A stretch of 64,000 nt of DNA from AP-15 sp963774345 (GTDB lineage Bacteria > Pseudomonadota > Alphaproteobacteria > ATCC43930 > CGMCC-115725): positions 1 through 64,000 of the forward strand of contig CAVZFB010000026.1 in the NCBI GenBank assembly GCA_963774345.1. Direction: 5' to 3'. The notes under the pieces are model-generated. The model saw nothing but the letters and a program-made list of their open reading frames with translations, had not been told where the DNA came from and did not search any database. The translations under genes were made by a program, and so were the position numbers. Below are positions 18,686-28,569 of this stretch, in pieces (the stretch's first letter is position 1; each line of letters starts with the position of its first letter).

Positions 18686-18973
18686 TCAGCGCCCGTAGTA
18701 ATATCCCGGCGCGTAGTACCCTGGCGGCGGTGCATAGTAGGCTGGCGGCGCGTAGTTCGGAGGCGGCGGGGGATAATAATAGGCAGGAGGCGCGGCGATT
18801 GCGGCAAACGGTGCGGTAGCGATCGCGACGGCGCCGCCGACGACTGCTGCTGCGGCCGCGAACGGCCAGAAGAACGGGCCGCCGTGATAGCGATGCGCCG
18901 ATGCCGATGACAGCGGCACGACCAGCAGCGCCGTCAGAACCAGAGCCAATGCCGCTGTACGGGGGTGGGTCAC
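18686..18973 (-). CDS. Small secreted Pro/Tyr-rich protein
   Basis: I chose the GTG at 18971-18973 because GAGGAGGACC lies just upstream. The 95-residue product has a signal peptide ending at SSASAHR, a hydrophobic Ala/Val segment (about residues 40-62) that could span the membrane, and a C-terminal tail of repeated Tyr-Tyr/Ala-Pro-Pro-Pro units. Similar small proteins are common in Rhizobiales. Their function is not known. Confidence 0.65.
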   Translation of the reverse strand: MTHPRTAALALVLTALLVVPLSSASAHRYHGGPFFWPFAAAAAVVGGAVAIATAPFAAIAAPPAYYYPPPPPNYAPPAYYAPPPGYYAPGYYYGR

Positions 18974-19389
18974 TGTGGGGTCCTCCTCGAATGGCGTCAC
19001 GCAGGGATAATCCCGGCGATCCTCGGTCACTAAGAGAGGTCGTTCCTTGGAAACGCGACGGTATCGTATCGATTGTAAGCCAAGGGCGAAAGCCTCATCC
19101 CCACGATTGTGATGATTCGTTCGTCATAAGTCGTCGGCCGACAGGGTTAGCCGGTCTGCGCCAGGGCCGGATCGTCCACCTTCTGGCTGCGAGGCCGGCT
19201 ACGCCGCGCGGTGAAGGGGTAAGCGCCGATGAGCGCCTCGGCGCCGCCGCCTTGGCGAGGTTGGTTGCTCGGGCAGCGACCAATCGCGGAATAAATCTCC
19301 TTTCGGCGGGTCGTAGGGCTGGGAGCCATTGCCTGCACGGCGATGGTGATCCCAGGTCGCGCGTGGGAGTAGAGAAGGGACGAAGCGGA
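18974..19389. other. Gene-free stretch
   Basis: The upstream part probably holds divergent promoters for the secreted protein and the lipoprotein. No gene is supported. Confidence 0.4.
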
Positions 19390-19872
19390 ATGGCGAGTGC
19401 GCAACGCCCACCAAAATGGCTGCTGTGGGCGAGCGGCCTGATGCTGATCCTGGTGGGGTGCGCAGGTGCCGGTGGCTCGGCGCAAGTCGCGGCCGTGGCA
19501 CCCCCGGTCCCGGCGGGCCAAGTAAGGATCTGGTTCTACCGCGCTTGGGAACCGTCCGAGAGCCTAAACCTCGCCAACGTCGAGGTGAACGGCGCCTATT
19601 TCGGGTCTATCGCCAACGGCAGCGCGTTCTATCGCGACGTTCCGCCCGGGCGTTACCATATCGCGCCCGCCAGCTTCGTCCCGAACTCCAGGCAGGACAC
19701 CTATGTCGAACTGGCCCCGGGCCAGCAGGCCTACGTAAAGATTGTCTCTTTATCAGCCTGGGGGAGCGACAACACCGCGGCTAGGGATATTGATCGTGAT
19801 GCGTTCTGGGCCTGGCTGATCCCGCCGCAGGTTGCGCAGGCCGAAATGGCCCGCGACCGCAGCGGCATCTGA
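19390..19872 (+). CDS. Lipoprotein with DUF2846-like fold
   Basis: The 160-residue protein starts at ATG 19390 (GAAGGGACGAAG upstream). It has a lipoprotein signal with the lipobox LILVGC. The mature part begins with a Pro-rich linker and continues with VRIWFYRAWEP, VNGAYFGSIANGSAFYRDVPPGRYH and ELAPGQQAYVKI. This is the pattern of DUF2846-type small lipoproteins, which carry a beta-sandwich domain. It is probably attached to the outer membrane; the function is unknown. Confidence 0.75.
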   Translation: MASAQRPPKWLLWASGLMLILVGCAGAGGSAQVAAVAPPVPAGQVRIWFYRAWEPSESLNLANVEVNGAYFGSIANGSAFYRDVPPGRYHIAPASFVPNSRQDTYVELAPGQQAYVKIVSLSAWGSDNTAARDIDRDAFWAWLIPPQVAQAEMARDRSGI

Positions 19873-20093
19873 CGGGTGGCGCCAAGGTTGAGCCTGACCC
19901 CGGCCGAGAGGATTGAGGGCCACGGCGCTGAGACGCCCCTCCGGTCTGGCACGCGCGGCTTGACTGCTTTCGGCTCGACCGGCGGCAGGCCGAACCGGTC
20001 GTCAGCCCAGGCGACGACCATGCCCATTACCTTTGTAGATATCAGTCTGCGGGGGAACCGTCGCCCGGAGATAAGCTGGATCGGGAGGTGGCT

Positions 20094-20480
20094 ATGACAT
20101 CACTCCTCAATAGGGGAAGGCCCTATATCCTGAGTGTTTTACGAATCGTCGTCGCCCTGTTGTTCCTCGAGCATGGCTTGCAAAAATATTTTGGCTTCCC
20201 TTCGGCTGGCCCGCCGATGAGAACGCTTCTCTACGTTCAAGGCGTGATCGAGATCGTCGGTGGTCTCCTACTCCTCATCGGTGTATATACGCGGCTGGTC
20301 GCCTTTATTCTCGCCGGCGACATGGCCGTTGCCTTTTTCATCGCGCATTACCCACGCTCCTTCTTCCCTGCGGTGAATGGCGGGGACGCGGCAGTGCTGT
20401 ACTGTTTCGTCTTCTTCTACTTTGTCTTCGCCGGTGGCGGGCCTTGGAGCCTCGATCGCTCCCTATTGAGACAGGACTGA
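20094..20480 (+). CDS. DoxX family membrane protein
   Basis: The 128-residue protein starts at ATG 20094 (GGGAGGTGGCT upstream, preferred over GTG 20088). It has four membrane helices with the DoxX hallmarks LRIVVALLFLEHGLQKYFGFP at the first helix and GVIEIVGGLLLLIGVYTR at the second. DoxX proteins are linked to sulfur or redox chemistry and stress responses in other bacteria. The role here cannot be inferred from neighbours. Confidence 0.85.
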   Translation: MTSLLNRGRPYILSVLRIVVALLFLEHGLQKYFGFPSAGPPMRTLLYVQGVIEIVGGLLLLIGVYTRLVAFILAGDMAVAFFIAHYPRSFFPAVNGGDAAVLYCFVFFYFVFAGGGPWSLDRSLLRQD

Positions 20481-20796
20481 CGTGCCGGGACTCCGCGCCC
20501 GTTACGAGCTGCGGCAGCGTCTTCAGTCATCCAAACATTCCGGCAGCAAAACCAGTTGGCCTCGGTCCTTCCTCGTATCGAGGTCGCATCGACCTCGATC
20601 CCTATCGTCAGAGAAAGGGGACGCTCACTCATCGTCCAAGCATGACCCGCAGCCGCCGCGATACACCATCTTAAGGGCCGCCCGTAGTTCGGCGAATGAC
20701 CACTGTCGGCTGCGTTGGCGACACCTGTTGCAGACCGGGATAAGTTTGCACCGCAAGCGACACGCCGATATACCGAGCGTCGTTTTGCGCACTGGC
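20481..20796. other. Gene-free stretch
   Basis: No supported gene lies between the DoxX gene and the convergent exported-protein gene. Confidence 0.4.
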
Positions 20797-21435
20797 TTAT
20801 CTTCGCCGTGCCGACGGGACGCACTCATTCCTTTGAACCGCGGGCGGAGCGACGCGCACCAAAATTTGGCCGTGGAGCCCGCACCACCCGCTGGCAGGGC
20901 CATAGAGGCAGCCTTCGAACGCCTGTAAGGTCGTGTCGCGAAAGATAGCGCTGACCTCGGCGTGTTCGTGTTGCCATCGCTCCTCGATCGCCGCCTGGAA
21001 CCCGGCCGCCGGCACGGGCGGGGTGATGCAAGTCTGATCCGGCCGCCCTAATTCGGAATTGAGCGCCGCCGCAATCGCGCGATAGACCGGCGGATTGATT
21101 TCGTGACCCAAGGGCTGGAGCTGAACCCGCTTCAGCCCATTCGTCGCCTTGTCCATCTGGAAGAATACCGCTACCGGAACGCCGCCCAGCGTAACGTTGC
21201 GGAGGACCACATCGGCGTAGCTGTCGCCGAAATCGAGCGGCTGCAGCAACCGTGTCGCGGCCGCCCCGAACTGCCGCACCAGCTCGGCCGACGTCTCACC
21301 CCAAAGAATATCGTGCAACAGGACCAGAACATCCGCGGTTGCGAACGCTGGCGAGGCTGGCGACGTCAGCATCGCCAGCAAGGCCGCCGAAATCCAGAAG
21401 GAACGACAAATAGACCGTAATGATCGACGCGGCAT
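20797..21435 (-). CDS. Exported hypothetical protein
   Basis: The 212-residue product has a signal peptide (hydrophobic core ISAALLAMLTSPASPAFA). The mature protein contains a DILWGETSAELVRQFG segment and three cysteines, and its composition is natural. I do not recognise the family. The last 20 residues are Arg/Pro-rich and may result from a late frameshift. Confidence 0.55.
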   Translation of the reverse strand: MPRRSLRSICRSFWISAALLAMLTSPASPAFATADVLVLLHDILWGETSAELVRQFGAAATRLLQPLDFGDSYADVVLRNVTLGGVPVAVFFQMDKATNGLKRVQLQPLGHEINPPVYRAIAAALNSELGRPDQTCITPPVPAAGFQAAIEERWQHEHAEVSAIFRDTTLQAFEGCLYGPASGWCGLHGQILVRVAPPAVQRNECVPSARRR

Positions 21436-21604
21436 CTACTCGTAGGTCGGTCGCCTCGCCGAGGCGGGCCGATAGCTCCCCAATTGGCTGCACCAGTCGC
21501 CTAGTTGACCGGCGCGGTCGGAAACCAGGGCTTTTACCACGGCTTCGCGAGAAGCGGGTCCATCGCCGCTGCGCCGAGCCCGACTCGGCTCACGTCTCGA
21601 GCCT

Positions 21605-21808
21605 TTATCCGAATAGCTTTTGATGAACCGAGCGTGGATGGCGATGACCTTCAGGCTCCGTCTCGCTGTTCCGAGCACGATAATACGGTCTCGGGCCGCT
21701 CTCTGAGCGGTCCCCCGTTTCGGGCGCTGCTCGGGCGCGCTCGCGGCGCAGTTCCTCCAAGCGCGCTCGGATTATTGCAAAATCGTCAGCCGCGCGGGGT
21801 GCGATCAT
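21605..21808 (-). CDS. Small hypothetical protein
   Basis: ATG 21806-21808 has an ideal ribosome site (GCAGGAGGAAAC). The first 35 residues (MIAPRAADDFAIIRARLEEL then a charged stretch) match a type of small protein often seen in Rhizobiales. The rest is less convincing, and the true end may differ. It follows the MlaC-like gene by 12 bases and is probably co-transcribed with it. Confidence 0.55.
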   Translation of the reverse strand: MIAPRAADDFAIIRARLEELRRERARAAPETGDRSESGPRPYYRARNSETEPEGHRHPRSVHQKLFG

Positions 21809-21820
21809 GTTTCCTCCTGC

Positions 21821-22474
21821 TCATGATGATGATTTGGCCACGTTCCGGGTCAATAAGTTGACCTTGCGGTCCAATGCCGTGATCAGACCGTTGACGCCCT
21901 CGCGCTGAAGGATCGAATGGAACTCCGACCGTTGCGTCGCGAGTTGGCTGATCGTGCCGTCAAGGTAGACGTCGGCTATTTGCCACGAGCCCCCGTTGGC
22001 GCGCATCCGATAATTGAGAGTGACCGGATCGTCGGTCGCTTTGACGATCTTGGTTTGGACGATAACTTGCGCGCCGTAGGGTTGCTCGCCGATGACCTGT
22101 AGCTGCTCGCCCGAATAGTTGTCGAACCGATCAGCGTAGGTCGCGGTGATGTAGTGCGCAAAGGCCTCCGTCACCTGTTGCTGCTGGGTCGGAGACAGCG
22201 TCTCCCAGGATGGACCAACGGCGAGCCGGGCCATCGCGGGTACGTCGAATAGCCTGTCAATCACGGGCGCCAGCCGCGCATACCGTCCGCTTTCTCCGAG
22301 CGTCGCGCCGGCCTTCATTGTGGTCAGCAACGTATCGTAGAAGCTGCGCACGCTGTCTTGCGGGTTTGTCGGAAGCGCGACGGCCCTCGCCGCTATCCCG
22401 ACCGCGAGCAGCAGGGCGAGGCAGAGGCTCGCGATCCGGCCTCTCCAAGTAAGGGATGGGGTCAGGTTGCTCAT
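21821..22474 (-). CDS. MlaC/Ttg2D-type phospholipid transport protein
   Basis: The 217-residue protein starts at ATG 22472-22474; a longer frame exists but the signal peptide begins here. It has a signal sequence and then the MlaC-type fold: VRSFYDTLLTTMK, LAPVIDRLFDVPAMARLAVG, a TITATYADRF-like segment and WQIADVYLDGTIS. MlaC proteins carry phospholipids or related lipids across the periplasm, and related HpnM proteins serve hopanoids. No Mla permease or HpnM-type genes are next to it, so its partner is unknown. Confidence 0.85.
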   Translation of the reverse strand: MSNLTPSLTWRGRIASLCLALLLAVGIAARAVALPTNPQDSVRSFYDTLLTTMKAGATLGESGRYARLAPVIDRLFDVPAMARLAVGPSWETLSPTQQQQVTEAFAHYITATYADRFDNYSGEQLQVIGEQPYGAQVIVQTKIVKATDDPVTLNYRMRANGGSWQIADVYLDGTISQLATQRSEFHSILQREGVNGLITALDRKVNLLTRNVAKSSS

Positions 22475-23514
22475 GGTTTGGTCTCCGTACGAGGCTGCGG
22501 AAGCCCCGCAGCGCCAAGGCAAAGCCGGCTGTCAGGACCGGGTGCCCATCAGCTCCTGCAGGTAATTCGAAAAGAGTGCCAGCCAAAGGAGATAGGTTTA
22601 AGCGGCTATCCACCAAATCAGCATCCAAGGTCCAAGCCAGAGCACAATGACAACGGCCGCTGTTGTCCAGGAGACGGTCACTCTTAAGCGACAGATCGCC
22701 TTGAAGTGACCTTTCCCTATCGGTCCTGTCGTCAACCGACCTGAGGTTGGTACCCATTTAACCTCACATATACCGTCGGTTTCGCCGCTGGTGTCTTTAT
22801 TACGACTTGTTTCGGGACAACGACTTGCTCTGAAAAAAATTGCAGGCTCGCCGGGGCAAAAATGTGTCGTAGAAATCGATCGTCTAAATCGGTCCGCCCG
22901 ACATCACCTCCCTGCGACGACTCACCCCACAAGGAAAAGCTGGACCGCGAGCGGGTTTCGTTATCGGCGTCGGCCCGGGGAAGGCGAGGCCCCGGTCGCT
23001 GAGGCTCTCGCTGGTGTCCGTTGAAGTGCGGGAATCTTGGACGAATGACGCCCAGCGGGACAGCACGATTGTCGGACGGGAAGCCGACCGGCAGCGCGCG
23101 AGCCGCCTTTCCCGCTGCGTACCGCTTTTCCGCTATCGCCTGTCGACCCGGCCCGGCGGTTGACCCCGGCTACCATGAAGGTCGCCTCAGGGGCATCATG
23201 CGAACCCCGCGGCGTCGATGCCGAGGGTCTGCTTCGGGTCGGCTTGAGGCACCGCGGCCAGGCCGGCTTGATGACTGTTGAATCGGAGATAGGTGCCGTT
23301 GACGGTCGCCGCCGCGAACCACGGAATCGGGTGGAAAGCGGGCCTTCCCGATTTGCCCGACCGCTGACGCTCGTGGCTCTGAAACGGCCATTTCCTGCCG
23401 GAAGCCTGAAGCCACCATAATCACCGCTGCGCCTATTTCAGCGCTGTCGCTGGTGGGACCGACGGGCCGCAGAGTAGGTTCGTCCGACTGATCACTCTCG
23501 ACCACGGTAATTGG
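22475..23514. other. About 1 kb without a supported gene
   Basis: Open frames here are short and have arginine-rich composition. A stretch near 22790-22870 is lower in GC. I recognise no family. Confidence 0.4.
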
Positions 23515-24494
23515 ATGACGCGGCGCGAACTCCTAGTCCTCGGTGCTGGCACTATCGCTTTACCCCTCATCGTGCGCGCACAGCAGAGAGCGACCCCCCT
23601 TGTCGGTGTTCTCCGACCGGCGACTGCCGTCAATGACCGAGGGATCGATGCCTTCCGTCGCGGTCTCAGGGAGCTCGGCTATGTGGAAGGGCACAACATT
23701 CTCGTAGAGGTCCGTTGGTCAGAAGGTAGCAACGAGCGCTTACCGACACTCGCGGCCGAGTTGGTCGCGCTGAAGCCCGATGTCATCGTCGCTAACGGAG
23801 AGCTGGCAATTAGCGCTGTCAAGGCTGCGACCGCCAATACCCCGATCGTCATGTCGATTGTGGGCGATCCGGTGGCGGCGGGGTTTGCGCAAAACCTCGC
23901 TCACCCCGGAGGAAATCTTACCGGGCTGACCAATCTGGGTGAGGGGCTGGGCGGGAAGCGGCTCGAACTTTTGCTGCAGATGGTGCCGAAGCCCGGCTGC
24001 GTCGCAGTGCTGATCAATCCGGACCAGAAAAGACTCAGCCCCGCCTACTCGCGGGAGGCGAATGTAGCGGCGCACTCCCTTGGCGTTGATCTATGGGACG
24101 TGGCGCCGAACAACGCAGATCAATTTGACACGGCGATCGCTGCGGCGGCACGGCGCGGGTGTAGAGCACTGCTCGGCGGGTCAGATCCCATCTTTACCGT
24201 CGCACGCAGGCAGCTCCTAGCACTCGTAACTCAGCATCGCATTGCCGCGATTTACGACACCCGATGGTTTGTCGACGACGGTGGACTGATGTCTTACGGG
24301 CCGGATCTCAACGATATGATTCGGCGCGCGGCACTTTATGTAGATAAAATTCTAAAAAGGCGCAAAGCCCGGCGACCTTCCAATCGAACGGCCGACCAAG
24401 TTCGAGCTGGTCATTAACCTCAAGTACCGCCAAGGCGCTTGGCCTCACCGTGCCGCAATTGCTGCTCACGCAGGCCGACGAGGTTATCGAATAA
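23515..24494 (+). pseudogene. ABC-type substrate-binding protein (ABC_sub_bind), frameshifted
   Basis: The protein starts TRRELLVLGAGTIALPL with a Tat-like leader ending RAQQR, then VGVLRPAT and LRELGYVEGHNILVEVRWSEG, as in the ABC_sub_bind proteins abundant in Bradyrhizobium-like genomes. It is open to about 24357, where an extra A in a run of five shifts the frame. The next frame gives GAKPGDLPIERPTKFELVIN, and a second one-base shift at about 24422 restores the usual ending KALGLTVPQLLLTQADEVIE and stop. Two shifts so close together suggest decay or poor base calling. Confidence 0.75.
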
Positions 24495-24518
24495 AGCAAA
24501 GTTGAATGGCCGTTCAGG

Positions 24519-24680
24519 GTCGAACTCCGGCGGTGACATCGCGGCCCCGTGAACGGCCGCGATGCGGGACAAACCCGGCGTTCATGGCGGTCGGGGCGAT
24601 TTGACGCGTCGGGTGGTGAGCCGACCTTCGCCGAACCCACGGCGAACGGGGAGGTTGCGCCGAGAGCGGTCATTGTCTCT
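24519..24680 (+). repeat. Dispersed repeat, copy 2
   Basis: This copy is similar to 1207-1360 and begins 24 bases after the end of the substrate-binding-protein relic. In related genomes this repeat type often follows that gene family, so the two may have spread together. Confidence 0.7.
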
Positions 24681-24834
24681 CGCAAGGGCAGCGACTCCCT
24701 TTCATCCGAGCACCTGCGGCGGCCCGAGGGTCACGCGCCTAGAGCGCGGCTCGAAGCGCGTAGCCAAGTGAGGATGTCCGGCAGGGCAGATCGATCAGGC
24801 CCCCTACGCCGCCACTGTTATTAGGAGAATCTCT

Positions 24835-25323
24835 ATGTCTGGCATTACCCCGTGCCTTTGGTTCGATGGCAACGCCGAAGAGGCCGCCGAGTTCTATGCC
24901 TCTTTGTTCCCCAACAGCCATGTTGATGCGGTCCATCGCGCACCGAGTGACTACCCGTCGGGCAAGGCAGGCGACGTGCTGGTGGTCGAGTTCAGATTGA
25001 TGGGTCAACCGTTCACCGGCCTGAATGGCGGACCGCAATTCCAGTTCAATGAAGCGATCTCGTTCCAGATACCGGTGGAGACCCAGGCCGAGGCCGATCG
25101 CTTCGCCAACGCGCTCTCGGCGGTCCCCGAGGCTCAGCAATGCGGCTGGGTAAAAGACCGCTTCGGCGTGTCGTGGCAGATCGTTCCTCGCCAGCTCATC
25201 AGGCTGATCGGGGATGCCGATCGGGCACGCGCGAGACGGGCCTTCGAGGCGATGATGCAAATGAAGCGCATCGACATCGCTGCGCTCGAGCGTGCCGCCG
25301 ACGGCATCATCCCATCCGCCTGA
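24835..25323 (+). CDS. PhnB-like VOC family protein
   Basis: The 162-residue protein starts at ATG 24835 (TAGGAGAATCTCT). It follows the PhnB/3-demethylubiquinone-methyltransferase-like group of the VOC superfamily: ITPCLWFDGNAEEAAEFYAS, SLFPNSHV, FTGLNGGPQFQFNEAISF, CGWVKDRFGVSWQIVPRQL, and a C-terminal helix AFEAMMQMKRIDIAALERA. Function in this group is largely unassigned. It stands alone. Confidence 0.88.
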   Translation: MSGITPCLWFDGNAEEAAEFYASLFPNSHVDAVHRAPSDYPSGKAGDVLVVEFRLMGQPFTGLNGGPQFQFNEAISFQIPVETQAEADRFANALSAVPEAQQCGWVKDRFGVSWQIVPRQLIRLIGDADRARARRAFEAMMQMKRIDIAALERAADGIIPSA

Positions 25324-25915
25324 ACCGCCAACTACGCAGAACTGCCTGTCGGGCAGTATGCCGCTATCATGATAACGCGTGTCGGGCTCAGGTTGCTGCG
25401 ATTGGACCGATAGTAACCTCGAAAAGCGGGGCGTCGCCAACACCTGTTCGGATCATGGCGCTCTATGCTGTGCCGGAAAATGTTCTGCTCTTCCTCCTCC
25501 CAACGCCGAATGGTGCGATTCGTTGAGGATCAGCAGGTGGAACGTTTGTCAGGCACACGCTTGATAATTCCGGCCAAACAAGTGATAGACGCCCGCGCAA
25601 AGGCTTCCAGGGCTAAGGCCCGAATATGCGGAAGCAGCGGCGCGGGGAGAGGTGATCAGGCTGCGATGTCGAGCAGAACGGCAGAAACCTCTCACCAATT
25701 TGTGAGGGTATGGCGGACGTGTCCGACCGGCGGCCGAGGCTATTGGGGAATTTCCCCAATACGATGGCTTCCCAGAAGCGCCCGTCGGGGCCGCCGGCGA
25801 CCAGCTATTACTGGGATCTCTTGAGCCGCAGTCCGGGGCCGCCGGCGCGGAGCGATGATGCAACCAAATATAGCGGCGGGGTTCATTGTCCGTGGATTTT
25901 AGAAAGGGAAGGAAA
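25324..25915. other. Gene-free stretch
   Basis: No supported gene is seen. Short open frames with Cys/Ser-rich composition occur but lack ribosome sites. Confidence 0.4.
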
Positions 25916-26116
25916 ATGACGAAGCGCGAGCAGGAACATTACGACATCGCCCGAGCGTTTGGTAGCGGCCGGGCATTTACCCGCTCAGAGTTCATGAACC
26001 GCTATCCCTGCTCTATCGCGGGGCCACAGACCGTTTCGGAGTTTCTGGTGGACGCGCCGCGGAGTGGACGGGGTATAAAAGCAGCAAATGATGGCGCGGC
26101 GGGACGCCAACTATAG
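25916..26116 (+). CDS. Small hypothetical protein
   Basis: ATG 25916 is preceded by AAAGGGAAGGAAA. The product begins MTKREQEHYDIARAFGSG with natural composition and continues as FTRSEFMNRYPCSIAGPQTV. A shift near 26058 would give the more natural ending AAEWTGYKSSK, so one indel may be present. The family is unknown. Confidence 0.45.
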   Translation: MTKREQEHYDIARAFGSGRAFTRSEFMNRYPCSIAGPQTVSEFLVDAPRSGRGIKAANDGAAGRQL

Positions 26117-26148
26117 GGCCACGAGCAAGAGGAAAAGAACCATGCCCG

Positions 26149-26385
26149 ATGAAAACGACTTTTGAGCTCGCATCCGTCCAATTCGGCGCTGAGCCGGTGG
26201 CAGTGTTCCGTTTCGGCTATGAACGGTTCGAGCTGCGCGCCCGGCTTGGTCCTGGAAACCTAGAACACGCCATTGCGGCGGCCGCAGAGGTCGCGGCCAG
26301 CGTCTTTGCGAGATGGTCGCACGAAGCGTTGGCCTTCGCACAGCGGGTTCGCGCTGGCGAGGACGGAGGGCCAGTGCATCATTAG
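26149..26385 (+). CDS. Possible small hypothetical protein
   Basis: The 78-codon frame starts MKTTFELASVQFGAEPVAVF and has balanced composition over its first 65 codons. The ribosome site is weak and no family is recognised. It could be a chance frame. Confidence 0.3.
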   Translation: MKTTFELASVQFGAEPVAVFRFGYERFELRARLGPGNLEHAIAAAAEVAASVFARWSHEALAFAQRVRAGEDGGPVHH

Positions 26386-26500
26386 GCCGCGCACCACGAA
26401 CGACTGCTTGCGGCGCGTCTTGCCGCTCGGCGTGCCTTGCGGTGAAGGTCCTTTGATTGAACAGAGAGCGGGCGCTCCGGTGCAGCACAACCGACAAGTC

Positions 26501-27325
26501 CTACTCGCGGAGGAACGCGTTCATCTCGGGAGTGGCAAGAGAAGCATCAATGTAACTGAACGTGCCGTGGTCGCGCACTTCCTTCGCTGCATTCAGCAGT
26601 CCCGTCATCGCCGCGCGATAGAGGGAGGTCGCGAGGCTGATGCGCTTCACGCCGGCCGCTGCCAGTGCCGCGACGGTGAATGATTTCCCCTTGATCCCGA
26701 CCATGAAGTTGAACGGTTTTTCGGTCGCCGCGCACACCGCGCGGACCGCTTCCAGGTCCGGCAGACCCGGCGCCATCAGTGCATCCGCACCCGCCGCCTC
26801 GTAAGCTTTCAGCCGGGTGATCGTGTCGTCCAGATTCGGCCGGCCGCGCAGGAAATTTTCGGTGCGTCCCGTCAGCGTGAATGGAAACGGCAAGGCCCGC
26901 GCTGCTGCGGCGGCGGCAGCGATGCGTTCCCGCGCATGGCCCAACTCGAAGATCGGCGCGTCCGGGTTGCCGCTCGCATCCTCGATCGAGCCGCCGACCA
27001 GTCCCGCCGCAGCGGCGAGCCTGATGGTTTCCGCGACGACTTCCGGCGCGTCGCCGAAACCCTTTTCGAGATCCGCGGAGACCGGCAGATCTGTGGCCTG
27101 GCAGATCACCCTCGCCTGCTCCAAGGCCTCCGCGCGGGTGACCCGGCCGTCGCGCCGACCGAGCAAACCCGCGGATGCGCCGCTCGAGGTCGCCAGCGCC
27201 GCGAAGCCCAGCGCTGCCATCATCCGGGCCGAACCGCCATCCCACACATTGGCGATGACAAACGCGTCGGGCGCCTCGTGCAGGGCGCGAAACTGCTTCG
27301 CCTTGTCGGCCTGGGTCAAGGTCAT
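26501..27325 (-). CDS. Isocitrate lyase/PEP mutase family protein
   Basis: The 274-residue protein starts at ATG 27323-27325 with AGGAGAGGCC upstream. It is a TIM-barrel protein of the isocitrate lyase/phosphoenolpyruvate phosphonomutase superfamily: VIANVWDGGSARMMAALGF, SSGASAGLLGRRDG, LPVSADLEKGFGD, GGSIEDASGN, LTGRTENFLRGRPNLDDTI. These carry the metal-binding Asp/Glu residues of the family. It lacks the KKCGH motif of true isocitrate lyase, so it is probably a carboxy-vinyl or 2-methylisocitrate-type lyase of unknown substrate. Confidence 0.88.
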   Translation of the reverse strand: MTLTQADKAKQFRALHEAPDAFVIANVWDGGSARMMAALGFAALATSSGASAGLLGRRDGRVTRAEALEQARVICQATDLPVSADLEKGFGDAPEVVAETIRLAAAAGLVGGSIEDASGNPDAPIFELGHARERIAAAAAAARALPFPFTLTGRTENFLRGRPNLDDTITRLKAYEAAGADALMAPGLPDLEAVRAVCAATEKPFNFMVGIKGKSFTVAALAAAGVKRISLATSLYRAAMTGLLNAAKEVRDHGTFSYIDASLATPEMNAFLRE

Positions 27326-27682
27326 CCGGCCTCTCCTGATTTGAGCTGCTGCGATCGCCGAGGTCATGCAGCAAATGGTCGCCGAATTCAAATTCGCCGA
27401 GTCGAGGCTGGCGAGGCGCGAGATCGTCGCTCGGCGAGGTGCGCAGGCAGGCCAGGGTAATCTGGCCCGCCTGTCCCCATCCGAAAGCCGAGCGATGCCC
27501 AACTCCGATCTGCGAAGGCTAGCGGGCGCCCGCCGCCCCAACCCCCCCAGATCGGAACTGATCGCCGAGGCGCCATGCCGTATTGCCTCTGCAATTGCAG
27601 CAACCCCAGACCGACGCTATGCAATCCGAATGACGCCGTCTCACATCGGCTCAGCCCTCGCTATCATCGAGGTCAGGAAACG
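27326..27682. other. Intergenic stretch between divergent genes
   Basis: No supported gene. It probably holds the promoters for the divergent lyase and hydroxylase genes. Confidence 0.4.
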
Positions 27683-28542
27683 ATGGAATCTTACGTCAGC
27701 TTCGATGATCTGCTGCGTCATAACGCCAGCCCTGTAATCCTGGTCTTTCTGCCGATCTTTCTGGCAACAACCGTGATCGAGGGGCTGCTGATCCTCTATC
27801 GGCAGGGAACCTATCCCTGGAAGAATGCGGGCGTCTCGACCGTCATGGCCGTCGGCCATTTTCTCACTCAGGCCGCGGCGCATGGGCTGCTCTTCGGTAT
27901 CATCGCTGCTTCCGTCTACCGGATCAGGGTCGCGACGGTCCCGGTCTCGTTGCATCACTGGCTCAGCCTGATAGTGCTGTTTTTCCTCGCCGACCTCGCC
28001 TTCTACATCGAGCATCGCTGCTCGCACCGCATCCGGCTGTTGTGGGCGTCGCACAGCGTGCATCACAGCAGCGAGAGGATGCTGGCCACCACCGCCTATC
28101 GCCTGTCGTGGACGCCGATCTTGTCGGGCGTGTTTCTGTTTTACTTGCCGATCGTATGGATCGGGTACGACCCGGCCTGGGTTTATGGCTGGTGTCAGTC
28201 AGCCTCACCTATCAGTTCTTCGTCCATACCGAGCTCGTCGGCCGCATCGGTTGGCTGGAGTGGATCGTCAACACGCCCTCCGCCCACCGCGTGCATCACG
28301 CAAGCAATCCCGAATACCTCGACAAGAACTATGGCGGCGTGCTGCTGATCTGGGATCACCTGTTCGGCTCCTACCGGGCCGAACGGCCGGACATCCCGAT
28401 CCGCTATGGCTTGGTGCATCCGCGCACGGCCCCCAGCAACCCGCTCGTCATCGCCTACGAGGACTTCTGGCAGACCATCAAGGCGGCGCTGCGCGCCGGC
28501 AGCGCCCATGAGGGTCTCGCAAAGCTGTGGGGGCCGCCATAG
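27683..28542 (+). pseudogene. Sterol desaturase/fatty acid hydroxylase family protein, one frameshift
   Basis: From ATG 27683 the protein has several membrane helices and the di-iron histidine clusters of the fatty acid hydroxylase superfamily: HRCSHR, HSVHHSSE, and later HRVHHASN. The frame shifts near 28178 (after YDPAWVYGW) and continues as SLTYQFFVHTELVGRIGWLE to the end. Joined length is about 286 residues, normal for the family. A single missing base is the only damage, so this may be a sequencing error. Confidence 0.8.
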
Positions 28543-28569
28543 TCCGCCGGCCGCCCCGGTAGGCATCAC

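Noticed and set aside
24308..24685. Minus-strand 125-codon frame over the dispersed repeat
   Set aside because: It is the kind of spurious protein often annotated over this repeat in rhizobial genomes, antisense to the substrate-binding protein end.
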